DNA from: Lucifuga dentata
Taxonomy: Eukaryota > Chordata > Actinopteri > Ophidiiformes > Bythitidae
Assembly (NCBI GenBank): GCA_014773175.1
Contig: VXCM01001253.1
Location: 86,750-150,749 of the forward strand
Length of the DNA: 64,000 nucleotides
Reading direction: 5' to 3'
Below are positions 14,029 through 27,545 of the stretch, in pieces (the first letter of the stretch is position 1; each line of letters starts with the position of its first letter). The notes below the pieces were generated by a model, which worked only from the letters and a program-made list of their open reading frames with translations, did not search any database and was not told where the DNA came from. The translations under genes were made by a program, and so were the position numbers.

Positions 14029-17000
14029 ATGTAGACTTGTACACACCACACTTTTACGCACTTACACCCCTACTGTTCATTTAACACCATTTCTCTTTCT
14101 GGTCCTTGTGTATCCTCCCATCTTTTGTTTGGTCCTGGTTTCTTATTCCTCCTTGATAGTTTTACTCAGAGAGCATGACTATCTCCCACTGTCAGAACTG
14201 CTATAGGATTAGAAATGAAGAAAGCCCAGCACAGTCAACCAGCACCTCCTGCTGTACACAGTTTGCAACTGATGCAAATGTCTTCTATATCCTTGAAGAC
14301 ACAGCAAGGACACGACTTATTTCACTCACTGGCTTATTGATTTAGTCAGCTCTGATTTTTACAATATAAAATTCAGTACATGATGTAGACTGAAATACAT
14401 ATCAAAATAACATACATGGAACTGAAAAGATCTCATGGCTGATATGATAGAAATAGATGAGAGAAAAAGAAGAGACCACTGGCCTAAAAAAAAAACCCCA
14501 TGCATTTCCACTTTACAGTAAACCTCCAAAAGTGAGCTAAACTGAGTTAACATGCATCAACATATTAATGTTATTAAATTGCTCCTCCCAAAATGTCATA
14601 CTGTAATAAAACGCCAATATTTAATTTAAAAAATAAAAAAAGGATTTAAGCATAATTAAACAATTTAGCAAATTTGGATGCAAACAAAAAATGGGACACA
14701 GCAATACAATCAGAAGGTGTTCTGCTGTGTTACAATTTCTAATTCATATGCAACCTCAAGCCATGCTACCCAAAACTCCATGTTGGAGGTTTTTCATCTA
14801 AAGACTGAGAGATCAGAGTCATCTCTTTAGGAAAGGCTCTGTATCACTCAGATTCTACAAATGGCTGCATCAGAGTGGCCTTGTATGTAAGTTTTTATGT
14901 GAAACAAGCATCAGTCGTAGAAATATACTGTCACAAATGCTCAAACATTTACTGTTACTCCATTTTTTTTAAATTGTAGTCTACTTGGTGGACCTCTGGT
15001 ATTAGTCAGAAAATCCTGGGGAAGTGATGGGGTGAAGGGTGAGCAGTGTTAGCCGGCAGTAAGTAATTTAGAAAGAGGATAGTGTTTGAGAAGAGAAAGA
15101 ATGAGAAACTGAACAACAGTGAGTGAGCTTGGCAATGCTACAGTGTTTCACTGCAGAGGTTTTAAATCCTTTAACATGATTTCTCTCATCCTATTAAAGA
15201 CATAGCTATGGATAAGGAGACTGCAAAGTGTTATATAGGGAGGGAGGGTAGGTGGGGGCTGAGTGAGAAGTAGAGAAAGGAAGACAGCTGCAGAGGAAGA
15301 GGGAGAGAGGGAGATTAAATGTAGGGAAATCATCATTCCAGACCCATTTGTATCTGCAATCAGGTCTCCACTTTATTACTTGGTAGATTACACATAATGA
15401 TTATTTGTCCTCCTCCCATATTCTTTGTTTTTCCTTCCAATGGACATCAAAACAACTGTTTTGGGTACTAAGTTCATATTATGCCAAAATTTATCCTGAA
15501 ATTCACCGCAAGAATCAGACACAATTTTTTGTGATCTTAAATATCAGGATAGCAAAACATTCATCAATGCCATTTCACATCTAATGATAAAGGTAAGAAT
15601 CTGTCTGTGGCACCAGTATCTCTGCCTTCTATATATTCTACACACATATACAACATAAAGCTGTGAAGCTCATTGCATTTTCTTTGCTGATTATTTTAAA
15701 GTTGCATTAAGGATATTTTTGACAACTAGAAGGAAGATCATATACTTAAGTACAAAGTTAGAGCAAAAAGTCATACTGTATCAACGGAAGTTCTCAAGTT
15801 TCTCATTGAGAAACTGTTTCCTACTTACACATTTAGAAACAGAAATGTGCTGAATCCTCTTGTTAGCCACCAATGGAATTCTTGTCCAATAAGTTCTGGG
15901 TACATCCACAAATTCTGGATATCTGCAATCTCTTTGACGTTTTAGATGGTTGGCTCTTAATTGACTATTGATTCATTTACTTTAGCTCTTCACCATTTTT
16001 AAACTCCACTAAAAGCTTACAAATTTGCTTGACTGAGCTTGTATGCAGGCAGCTATCCACTGTTTGAAATCAGGCAGTTGGTGAGCGACAAAGGATTCAG
16101 CCAGATAGACTGGGAAACCAAAACAAAGTTACCCTGAGCTGTTGATTCTCAGTGGAATTGGACCCTCTCACAGTACATCATTCAAATTACTGCTGTAAAG
16201 AATTTATTGAGGGAGCTGTACACAGTGACTCTGAGAATTCTACAAGAAAGTGACAAAATGTTGTCATCCCATTGGTCTAAAATGAATGTTGTTGCAATTT
16301 AAAGAGATATGTCAATGTCACTCAGTGGATGCACAAAAAAGTTCACGCAAACACTGTGGAAGCTTGCTGAGATGAGGAGCTGAATTTGAGTTGTCAGGTA
16401 GTGAGAACGGCCATGCTTCTGTCTCTAACAGCTAGACAACTCTCCCTGTGTACATTTCATTCAAAAGATCAAGGCAAACAATGTACAATTTACCCACCTA
16501 CAGACTTTGGAATGGGTGGGGGGGAGGACTACAAGAATTGAGAACAACACCCCCACCCCCTCATGTCTTGTTCACAATTGCTCTGTCAACTTTAGAAGGC
16601 TTTACAACTAGAGTTTGTGTTCAATTCATGCACAGCCCCTTTAAAAGGTTATAGTTTTTCCCTCCACAGTCAAAACATTAAATGTAGACTTGTAGTTGTC
16701 CCCTGTAATTACTCTGCACAGACCTGAGTTACACAACTAGAACATTGGAGTTCTGACAAACACAAAGCAAATACAAAACAATCACCTGAAACAATATCAT
16801 ATGCTGTTGTGAAAGCTTAGAGGTGCAGTCGCAACTTCAGTCCAGCAGAGTACGCTGTTCTACTATGGCTGAACACTGGAAATCTGTCATCTTCATGACT
16901 GCTTCTCTAAACTGGACCCTGTGGCTTCATTTAGTCTCTTGTGCAATCACCTGTAGATACACTGACTACTTACAACAGCTTTGTCTTCTGATTGTCTAAC

Positions 17001-18793
17001 ATTGTGGTTCTTCATTCTGGTCCATAGAGCGCAAACAGGGCAGTATAGCAGTTCTGTGTGGAACTTTTGAAGAGAATATAATTTTGAATCATTTTACAGT
17101 GCAACCTGCCCTTACATTACCTTTTTTTTCCTTCTTCTTCAAAGTCCAAGTGTGCATCCAGCACATCAGTAAAATGCAGCTCTGGTTTTGTTTCCATGTA
17201 AGATACGTGTTAATACAGTAATTTTGCATAATATCTTTGTAATTACAAGGGTAATTAGTGTTACCGGTTCAGTTTAATATGATGTTAAAGGGACTCTCCA
17301 TCTAAAATCTGTCTTATGAGTACTAATAATTCACTCACTGCCGCCGTGTAAAAGTTTGTATGTCCCTCACTGGTGGAGAACAGTAGCTCTTGTCAGCTCG
17401 AATTCAGTCAGTTACAATGAACTCCGATGGCGACCGGTTTTCACAGTGGGAAAAAAAGTATCAAAACATCCATTCAAACATCTCAAACCACTCCTGTGAT
17501 ATAATCTACTACTCTGTTATCAATCTGTATGCTCAATATGTTTCAAACTATAAATTGTCACCAATATATCACTAAATACATTCCTCCAGAGAAGAGCTTT
17601 GAAGCTTTGAGTTGAAGGCTAGAGCCTCATCGATGCAGTTTATTTTCCCATGTGTTGGCAAACGTATGAATATTTGAAACCTGATGATGGTGAAGATCAG
17701 GATTATGCTGCAAATGTGGACAAGTTATTATCAATGTTTTGCCTTTTTTTTCTGCTTATAAAAACTTGTCACGATTGGAATCCATTACACACATGAATTC
17801 AAGCTCACCGTAGTTTACTGCAAATATAAAAATTTCACATTTTTACAGCTGCCTTTCTAAGTTATTATTGGAGTAGGTTCTTAAATGCACCCCCTAAATT
17901 AATTTTAAAGTATTTAATGTTAACGCTTTTACTGTCCCTCATTGGCCTTGTCGCTTCTTGACAACTGACATCTCATTTGAAATGTAAAACAATCAAATTT
18001 GCTGACCTTGGACAGAAAGTTAACATTTAATGTACTGCCACTCGACAGCATTTGTGTATTTAATTTTGAACCGTAACTACGCTTGATTGAACATACATTG
18101 AAGCTGTGCAACCAATCCATCTGCTTCATCTGTCCTCTAGTCTTCCAGTCAGCATCTTGTCACTATGTTTCAGCTTTTTACAACCCAAAGGCAACAGTTC
18201 CTACACATATTTGACTGAGGAAACACTGGGCTTATACTGTATCGCCCTACTGAACACAAGCCAAAACACCTTTCAATTTAATTTAGAGCACAATTTCGCT
18301 ATCAGATCAAATCAGATAACAAAATCTTGATCCTGTGATGTAACGTCTATCACCCAAAACACCGACTCCAGGTCCAGTCTGCACACATTCTGCTTTGGCT
18401 TGTTGGTAATATTCAGTAAATAGATGATTCACCTGCAGCTGTTGCCTCTTTAATCTCCTTTCTGACTTACAAGAAGTGGTCAAGGCCTCAGGGACATCAG
18501 CACCCACAGCTCAGTACCTCCCCTCTCATTTTAACATGACACCTGAGATTTGCTCTCTGCACAGTGACTATTGAGAAATGGTTTCCCTTCCAGCTCACCC
18601 ATATTAAGCTGTAAGACAACAGCCTGAAGTGGTCCTTAATGGAAGCTTCCTATTTCCTGGCAAAGAGATTCTTGTCTTCTCAGTTTGAAAACAATACATA
18701 TTCTACCTTCACATCATTTCTGTCAGAGTTACTCCTTGAAATTGACACATTTTGGACCGATTGATGGAATTGGAAAAAGGAGTGTACTGGTAT

Positions 18794-18935
18794 ACAAGAG
18801 TATAAAGGAGTATACTGGTGACTGTGCATGTTTGAGAATGGGTTGGCAGTAATTTAACATGTATGTGGGTCATTTGTTTTTTTTTTTTNTGCGCTCAAAC
18901 ATGCAAAATTATCAGTATGGTCCTTTGCAATGCCA
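18794..18935. repeat. Unclassified dispersed repeat, copy C (fold-back form)
   Basis: The head of the repeat appears twice facing inward: TACTGGTGACTGTGCATGTTTGAG on the + strand near 18795 and, on the minus strand, the head ending near 18930 (read on + as CGCTCAAACATGCAAAATTATCAGTATGG, broken here as CGCTCAAACATG and ATTATCAGTATGG). An unresolved poly-T with an N at 18889 lies inside. Confidence 0.55.
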
Positions 18936-19159
18936 TACTAATCTGTAAGGAAATTCAGTAACCTATTAAAGTGGGATTTTTATTTATTTTTAATGAGTCG
19001 TTTGCATTCCGTTTTAGTCAAGTTTTTGTTCTTAGACTAAATAGCAGGATTATGATAGAATGGACTGACAATTAAATGGACCAGACAACAGCTCAACCTG
19101 CTGTATTCTGCTGTTAAAATAATAATAATAATAAAAACTTTTTAAAAAATCATTTCAAC

Positions 19160-19281
19160 CTGTCGATTCAGTTATGCAGTTTTGCGTCGCATCTCATTCA
19201 CAACTAGCTGAGATTGAAATATTGCAAGAGAAGTCCTGCTCTCACACAGCGTCGATGAAACCGCATACACACACACACACG

Positions 19282-19338
<57 letters not shown>

Positions 19339-19802
19339 CAGTGCTGTGGGATCCTCATCAGTGCAACCATCGGGCGATCCTGACATTAAAAGCAGTGGTG
19401 CTCTTCGTAAATCATGGGGGTCATGAATCGAAAGATCCCCGCGTTGTTTCTCGCAGCCTGAGCCTCAGTTCCCTGATAAGAGCGTCAAAAACAAGTCAAA
19501 CCAAGAGAGAGAGCTCCACGCAAGCGCGCAAAGAAGATTGGACACCTGATTTTGCGTGGTGTCTTCACGTTTTAAGCCAAAAAATCCGTATTTTTCAAGG
19601 CCCCCCAGTGAGGAATGTATCATGGATTATCACCAATACGGATAAATGGGGGGAAAGAGGACAGATCATTGCGTTGACTTCTGAAGCAATGTGCAGAGCC
19701 TCAGCGACGCTATAGCGTGACACGTTTTTATTTTTTTTATTTCAGTCCACTCTCTCCTGTATCTAAACATTATAAAAGTCAAATATATTTGGATAAGGAA
19801 AA
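19160..19802 (+). promoter_or_regulatory. Putative promoter region with TATA-like box
   Basis: CpG-containing words (GCGTCG, CCGCG, AGCGCGC, GCGACGC) cluster here, whereas most of the window is CpG-poor. TATAAAAG lies at 19771-19778. A (CA)n/(GA)n microsatellite at about 19266-19334 splits the region. Composition plus the donor at 20076 is the only evidence; no factor sites were assigned. Confidence 0.4.
19266..19334. repeat. Compound (CA)n(GA)n microsatellite
   Basis: CA units to about 19299 and GA units to 19334, inside the putative promoter region. Confidence 0.9.
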
Positions 19803-20075
19803 GAGAAGGGTGTTGTCAGAGAGGGATGAGAGGAGGTGGGAGCAGTATGAGGTGTGCTTTTTTTGGAAAAGCCGGAGAAAGACGGACACTGAGAAGGTGT
19901 ACTGATGTGCGAAAGCCTGCGACGCGTTACCCTCCCGAGAAATAATTGCGATCCGGGAAGAAATGTCCTAGTCAAACATCATCTACAGAGGACAGAAAAG
20001 AAGACGCGCTTTTGAATGGACGAACAATTACCACAGTCGTCATCTTAATTCTGGTTGCTTGGATCAGTCTTTGAG
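19803..20075 (+). other. nlgn2: Proposed noncoding leader exon of the neuroligin gene
   Basis: A stretch richer in CpG than its surroundings, ending in a strong splice donor (TTGAG then GTAAGC at 20076). No long conserved ORF crosses it. The nearest downstream coding exon on this strand is the neuroligin start exon about 22.7 kb away, and neuroligin genes usually have untranslated first exons, so this is the natural candidate. The 5' limit is set about 30 bp downstream of a TATA-like box and is approximate; the exon could start earlier, around 19350. It contains a 36-codon upstream ORF (19905-20015) and a second, 10-codon one starting on the next base (20016-20048). It could instead belong to an unrelated noncoding transcript. 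Confidence 0.45.
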
Positions 20076-23000
20076 GTAAGCCGTGTGTTACCACTTCCTT
20101 CTAAACGTGATGAGAGATTTTTTTGTCTTTCATGTGTGGAATTGCGCTTTGGTGACTTCGCATATTGCGCACGTTATCCATCTTGACGCACTGTCACAAT
20201 TGTGGAATGAGATTTCACTGTAAATCTTCGTGCCACTTTGCTTTAGTGCATATTGGACTCCTTTCAGTGGGAGCCTTCGAGTGGCCTTGCCTGTTGATAA
20301 GCTGTCATTCCTAACATGACTTGTCTACATGCGTCCTTCCAACATCTCTATTTGTTCCTTTTAATCATGCTGTCCAGTGTAACAACATGCTGTTTGTGTG
20401 GTTGTCCAGCCTGGGTGCTCTTATCAGTTTGATCAAATTTATTGATAGGCCCTAATGGCTGTATTACCACTCTATAAGATGCTGCTATACAACTAGTCTT
20501 ACCCAGACTGTGACAGGCCTAGAACTCAAAAGATGTCCTCCTTAATGGAGAAGCCCAACAGCTCTTAATTAAACACAAATACACACAAGCACACACAAGC
20601 CTCTGCCCCAGAAGATGCAGATAGGATTGTGAATTAAATGCACACACACTGATGATCCAGGGAAGGCTCCATTAATATTCAGTGGTGGTTAGGCAGTGCT
20701 CAGTCAATGGCAGACAACAGGACCTCTGTTCTGACAGGTCATGGATGAGAAATGGTATTTTTAGTGTATATATGCATTTTTTCCCCCAAATATTTGGTGC
20801 CTGTCGCATTGGAGGAGCGACATTTAAAATCCATCAGAAAACCAATAAAGGGGGTTTGTAGACTTTTGCAGAATTTGTTATGACTCTTGTCATGCACTTT
20901 TGAAAAGCAATGATTTCTCTTCAGTGCTGACATCATGTCGACCTGCTTACTGACATTTGGGTACTTTAACCTTTCCTTACTGGTAAACATCTTCACAGAA
21001 CATGGTTAAAGACTAATGTGGAATCAATATTGCATGGGCAGCAAGCAGAGAAGACACTTGTCTTACCTTTTGCGGTGTCTTTGAGTGTAAATAATTAAAT
21101 TAGCCAGAAATTGACTTTACGCATTACACAGAGGAACATGTAAGGCTTTAATTCTGTCTCAGCAGCTGATTTGATGATCCATTCTCATAATTTATCACAA
21201 TGACAAAACAATATTTTATCCACCATAGTCACAGATCCATTTCATCCCCAGACATTCAGTAGCAAATGTGTCTGTTGGTGGCAAATTATGTTGGAGGATG
21301 AGACTTTGTGTACTTCAGGATATTGTGCTGTCAAACCAGAGAACATTGGAGGCACCTCACTTGGAAAACATTTCAAATATTTAAGTCTTCTGATGTGCAG
21401 AAATCAGTAAATGCATTGACAGAGCTACAGGCAGACATAAGTAGCAGTAATATTCCATACAGATAAATAATAGGTGTAATATCCTGTGTGCACTTGTTGA
21501 TTTTTCTGCATCCCAAGCTTCAACAAATACATTTTAAAAGTAAAATACTTCAGATGTTCTGCATGTTGTTTCTCCCAGAGCCTTTTGTATGCTCTGTGTT
21601 CACACTGTATTTGACATGGGTATTGTGCATTGGCACCAAAATTCCACTCAACCAATCAGCACCTTCTTTACTAACTTTTATAAATGGGTTGGCAGGTATT
21701 TGCTGGGTTTTTCTCCAAGAAAGACACCAACTTTTCTAACACCTCCTAAAGTAATCAATAAACTACAAGCTGGTGAGAGGTAGACCACTGAATTCATGTG
21801 GTGATGCATTGTCTTTTGGCCTGCCAAATTTTGGAAAAATGGAAAAGTCAAAGGAATAAACACAAAAGAATGAAATAAGAAAGAAATAAAGAAGGGCTGC
21901 TTGGTTGATTCATGCCAACGGAGAGAATTTTTACAAAGATTATCCAAAAAGTCTTAATGTTTAATAAAGTATGTTCAGTGTGCTTGAGTAAGCAAGGTCC
22001 AAAAGTGGCTGATGTCTTACATTCACAGGGACATAATCAGGGTATTTTTGAAGTAGAAAAGAGTTCAACTCTTTTGGTAAGATTATATAGCTGTGAAATG
22101 CCCCTTTAATGTGTTTTCTCATGGTGGTGCAGCAGTACCACTGATGCTACAGTGGCATGCAGAAGAATTGCATTTTGGCCTTTTAAAAACAGATTTTTGC
22201 AAAGAACATCTATTTGTCTTTATGCTTATTCCATTCCATTGAGTCAAAGAGCCTTGACTTGAAGTGGAAAAAGCTGATATACAGTAAAAGCTAATGTTAG
22301 CTGCTGGTGCTAAATTGCCATACACAACTTGCCTAAAATCATATAGGCAGCTATGATTTGTTCCTGCAAAATTTAGGTGATATGCAACAGCAGTTTTAAG
22401 ATTTTTCTATCATGCCAATCTAATTTCACTATCATCCTTACTTGTGTTTTGAACTATTACGAACACTCTTCTCATTGTTTTTGTCAAACCTCAGGTTGGA
22501 TGTGGAATTCATGATACATAAATAAGACATAAAACTGTGTTATTTTGGCACTTTCCACTCTTTTCAAAGATGGGAACAATACATTTTACAGGACTGGTTG
22601 ATACAATCAGCATTTTAATAACTATAATAGAAGCATTGAGAAAACAATGCAAACTCATTTGTAAAAGGTCAAAACTGTAATAAAATTGTAATTTGGTTTT
22701 TAGTATACACAATAAACTGTGATGTGCAATTCTAAATCCATTTTTAAAAATCTGCACCATCATCTGTTTGACATGACAGAGTTATAGATGAGTGTAATTA
22801 CACTCTACAGGTATATGTTGACAGATATTTTGATGCTCATAGTAAATGCCATTGTCTGAGTAGAAGCTGATACTTCCACATAGTCTTGTGTTTGGCTTAT
22901 TAAAAACAAGATGTCTGTGCTTTACTTCAAATGCCAAACAGCATCACATGTCATCATACTGCACCATGACAGAAGGACTGTATAGAAATAAGTCTTCCTC

Positions 23001-24389
23001 CGAGCAATGACGCACATGTATTCTCACTTTCAGAAGCTCACAGCTAAACATATAATTTGTATTCACATATAGTACAGTTGCCCTGAATCTGCCATATGTG
23101 GCAATTCTAGTATAGCAGATCCATTCTCTGACTCATAGTATTAAAATATATATATATATAGCCTCCTCTTCTTACAAGTGTAAAGTCAGTTATTTTAAGA
23201 CAGAGGATGCTTGATCATTTACACTTAAAACAACAAATTCATGCTCATTAGGAACTTTTGTTATAAATAATGAAAGTATAATGGAAGCCCAATGTCTATG
23301 CCCACTCCATGTCCTAAGTACTGCCCCTTTAGACTTTGACATCATCTGTATGTGCTGCATACAAGCAGGAATACAAGATACTGCAATGACTCCAAATGCT
23401 CACTGCCTGTTTAAATGAAAACTAGAGACCTCACACCCTTCGGGTTTACATTAGGACAGCCCTCTGAGGCTTATTAGGAACAGGTGACAAGGTCTGAGAG
23501 AGCAGACATCATGATTAGACCAAACTTATAAAGATGCTGTGCTGGCTTGGGTTGCATTTGCTAAGTATTCATTGATCTGACTGTAGACTGAAAAAATGAG
23601 AAATGAGAAATTCACTTTTAATGAGAAAAGTGAATGTAGCATCACCTGTGACTTTCTAATGACCTGTTTTATATGTAAGACATGGGTTGCATGGGCGTTG
23701 CTCTTAAAGGAAATGGGTGGAGTACAAAAACAAAGACAAAACTGCATGACAAGGCAAGGCAGTCCACATTGCTTGATATTTGACTAGCTCAGAGTCATCA
23801 TTTCTCTACACCAGCCAGGATTTTCACCTGTCTTTGCATCTATATAAAACCATGTACCATATGTTGGGCTAATGGTGGAGGTAATGTAGGTTTGAAGATT
23901 TTAATTTGTGTATGAAGATGTCAAACCAAAGGAAACGGAGGTTAAAATGACCCAGTTCTGAGTCACGTCATGATCAGGGAGGAGAAAAAGCAGAAAAGCT
24001 TGACCTGACCCATTATCTCTGAGCAAAGTAAAGCTGTAGAAATGCCTGTGCAAATGTCATGGTAACCATCGTGTGTAGCCTGCTTTTAACAATATCACAT
24101 TACAGCCATCCATGTGATAAGCTGGGATAAGTGTCATTCTCTGTCATATGCGACGAATACCACACCAAACTCCATTAAAATATCCGGTAATTTAGCGTGT
24201 CCGGTATTAACAGCAGAGGTGTGTACACACATTGAAAGAGTAAGTACTCAACAAACATGATCCATTAAGCAGCACAGCTGATCAAGTACCATTTTTGTCT
24301 CCATTTGGATGCAGTGATGCACGAGCTCAATCTGGCATTCAAGCAGTGGTTGTGCGTCAGTGAACTACAGTGATCATAATTCACAGTGC

Positions 24390-24390
<1 letters not shown>

Positions 24391-24428
<38 letters not shown>
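24391..24428. repeat. (CA)n microsatellite
   Basis: About 19 uninterrupted CA units within the proposed leader intron. Confidence 0.9.
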
Positions 24429-24430
<2 letters not shown>

Positions 24431-25659
24431 GTGAGCTGATCAGACAGTTGGTGCTCTTTGTAATCATGGTGTCAGGGCTGACATGAGCAGATTTGAGCTG
24501 TGGATGTTGAGGAAAGCAGTCCATTTGTTATGAGCTGAACATCGTTGTTTCCGCTCAGATAGGAGTGTGATTGTCAGTTAATGTTGGAGTATCAAGTTAC
24601 CTAATGCTTGGTTTCATTGGCTTGGGATAGAGTGTGGACCTTTAATGCCAGGACAATATGAGATATGGTACTGAATGAGATGTTAATAACCATGCCCCCA
24701 CCTCCCCTCTCTCCTCTTAGTACAAATGTGGATTGCCACACTGTGGAAAACACTGGATCCTAATCCTGCTCCACCATTCAAGTATGTGCTTTTTGGCACC
24801 TATATTCTTGGTGTATTGTGGGAAATCCATTGCAGCTGAATTAAAGTTAAGAATACAGTGAGGGGGGACAGGCTGAAATTCATAAGTGAAGCAAAAAGAG
24901 ACCATGTATACTGTTTAAGAACCAAGTAATCTCAGAATATGTGTCAACCTTTATCAGAATAAACCAAAAGACAGCAAAACCTGGAAGTAAAAATTGAGAA
25001 CAAGATAATCAACGCATATTTTAATACATAGCTGTGATTTTAGGAAAACACTGACAAGTGCTGGAATGAATTATTCTGGGATCTGACAACAGGCTTTTCA
25101 CCTTCTGACAGTGAAAATAGTGAACAGTTTTTGTTCAGTGACATTTTATTAATCTCTGCTCCTGCTGTTTAGAAAGTTGCAAAGGCAAGCCACAAAGGAA
25201 TAGACACTGTAATGATAGAGTACTGCCCTGGTGTTGTCATGTAATGTACAGTACAGTTAATCCATCTCACACTGAAGATGTTGTCATTTCACGGCATAGA
25301 ATGATGTGGTCAGATCCTGATGAGATTGTGTTTTAGTAGCAGTTGTGTGTGGTACACTGGTGGAAACACTGCACCCATATTTCTTCTACGTAAGGTTTGG
25401 ATCCGTCGTTAACGATTCTACTGAAAGAACCAGAAAGCTTGAATCCAGCTATTATTGCAAGTTGCAAAATTTTACATGGGTACCAATGTACAGCAAACAT
25501 ACTGTTCATTGGTGGACTTAAAGCTTGATGGGATAAAAGTAAGATAAGAGAAGGAAGGTGATTTGTGTAAAGAAAATCAGACCCTGAGCAGAAAAAATGT
25601 CATCCACAAGCTTTGTTGCATAACAGCAGTTGGAAACACTAGAAATCTCTTTTTTGAAC

Positions 25660-25700
25660 CTGAAGAAAAAAAAAAAAAAANAAAAAAAAAAAAAAAAGAA

Positions 25701-25745
<45 letters not shown>

Positions 25746-25757
25746 TGTGTATATATA
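25660..25757. repeat. Poly-A with N, then (TA)n/(GT)n
   Basis: An A run broken by an N at 25681, followed by a short TA and a long GT array. Confidence 0.85.
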
Positions 25758-26338
25758 CATTTTTTCAGGTTAAATATGTTTTATCATTAATTGTCAAAAT
25801 TACAGACCATTAATTAACTAAATTAAAGAAACGGCTGAAGTACAAAAAGCAGGAATCTCCCAAAGTTATTTAGAAAAATGATTAAATCATAACAAATGTG
25901 ATGAACACTAGAATATTTAAATATCGTGTCATTTAAACCTCCTGTAAGACTACAGAGGTATAATAGAAAATAGAATAGTGAATTACATTACATCAGCTGC
26001 TTTAATTCAGTGAATTTAGATGAACTGGTCATTGTTCCAAACTGTAGTTTATTAATTGGGCCCTTACATGCCAAAACACTGAGCCATTTTGTTCTGATTG
26101 TTGGCATGTTGTGTTGACTGAACTGCTTAGTTGAATGTTTGAAGTCAGAGGTTCAGTGGTTGATTGCTCTCTTTATCTTACAACATTGTAAATTCTGATG
26201 TTTTAAGCCTTCTGAATTACTTGTCGATTAGACCATTGTTTCTGTATTTGAGTGTGATGTTAGAAATGAAGGTGGGAATTTTGATAAGACTAGTGCAGTG
26301 CCTGTTCAAAATGTGCCTGTTTACACCGGGCCAGACTT

Positions 26339-26471
26339 GGTGTGCACCGCAGCCTGCCATAATTTTGTTCTGCACTTTCTCGTGAGCTAGCTTTGTTTGC
26401 TGTANGGTGTGCACCGCAGCCTGCCATAATTTTGTTCTGCACTTTCTCGTGAGCTAGCTTTGTTTGCTGTA
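26339..26471. other. Assembly join: 66-bp direct duplicate around an N
   Basis: 26339-26404 repeats at 26406-26471 across the N at 26405. Same pattern as the other joins in this window. Confidence 0.85.
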
Positions 26472-27545
26472 TGGGGTTGGGTTGAGACCGTGCCACTGGA
26501 CCGGAGCATATCCTGCCACATGGACTACTTTTTACTAGCAAAGCTCAATTCGAGAACCACTCATTTAAACAACTTCACACGCGAGCGTCACTGCATGTCC
26601 TTGGGTCCTGAGCAATAAGCCTGCAGAATATCAACTTCATACAGTGCCGGGTTCCTAGAGATATTGGTGCCACAGACAGACAGAGATTTCTGCCTTTATA
26701 GTTAGATGTTATTGTATTGTTGGTAAGTGCAGATCTCTCAAAGTTGAGAGGTTCTGCAATGTAAGAAGTGGGAAGTTTTCTGCCAAAGTCAACCAATCAT
26801 TTCTTATGTGAGGTGCCCAAATAAATAAGCCTACCCTCTAACAGCACAAATGATAATTGTAACTAATGTGTGTGTTTACATGAAACTAGTATCCTGGTTT
26901 TGGGTCTTTTCCCAAGTTTGATCTCATTCAGCATATGATATGTACATGGAACATGGACAAATCAGGATATTTTTTTCTCCCTCCTTGTAACCATGATGAA
27001 AACATGTTCTGATAACTTTCAGTTGCCTCTGTGGGCATAAAGTTCTTAGTAGTCTGTCATTTACTAATTTACCTCAGCAGGTGAGGATGAGCCCATCTGA
27101 GTTTACACTGTCTGCACGCTGCTGTATTTTATCGCTCTCTGTTGGATTTGGCTTCTCATCAGTAATGGATGATGAGTGTGATGTGTGGTAATCAGTTTAT
27201 CCTCTGTGTCCATGGGTCTGACTTTCTCTTTCACTTTAGCACGGAGAACAATATTATATCATTTATCATCAGATTTTTTTCCCTAACTACTGCATTACTG
27301 GAGTTGAAGACAAATTGCTTGGATAGCAGAGAATGATGAGAAACATAATTAACATGTTTCCATGCCACGGTATTCTGGTTTCTTTTGGAGTAACCCAGTT
27401 TCTGTATCCATATTAAAAATCTGGGATAAGGGATTATCCTAATTATATTCCTCCTCTTTTTCCATAACAATTTTGTCTGGCACCTGATTCCAGTTAGGTT
27501 GAATGTGCACATTACTTACCCTTTCTACCATGTTCATATGAAGTA

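Larger units (their letters stand above)
10410..18790. other. Upstream region, no gene recognised
   Basis: Simple-sequence tracts at 13745-14027 and one assembly join (13598). C-rich/G-rich patches near 12700 and 16515-16560 give the only strong composition bias. No coding region or RNA gene supported. Confidence 0.6.

Noticed and set aside
13425..14061. Minus-strand reading frames of 111 and 167 codons
   Set aside because: They translate GA/CA microsatellites into Ser/Leu/Cys-Val runs, and one crosses the duplicated assembly join at 13598. No family resemblance.
19341..19715. + strand 124-codon ORF in the promoter-like block
   Set aside because: No recognisable domain, and it contains CpG-rich leader-like sequence; more likely untranslated.
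26339..26471. 66-bp tandem duplication as a real biological repeat
   Set aside because: Copies are identical and separated by one N, as at four other places; an assembly artefact is simpler.
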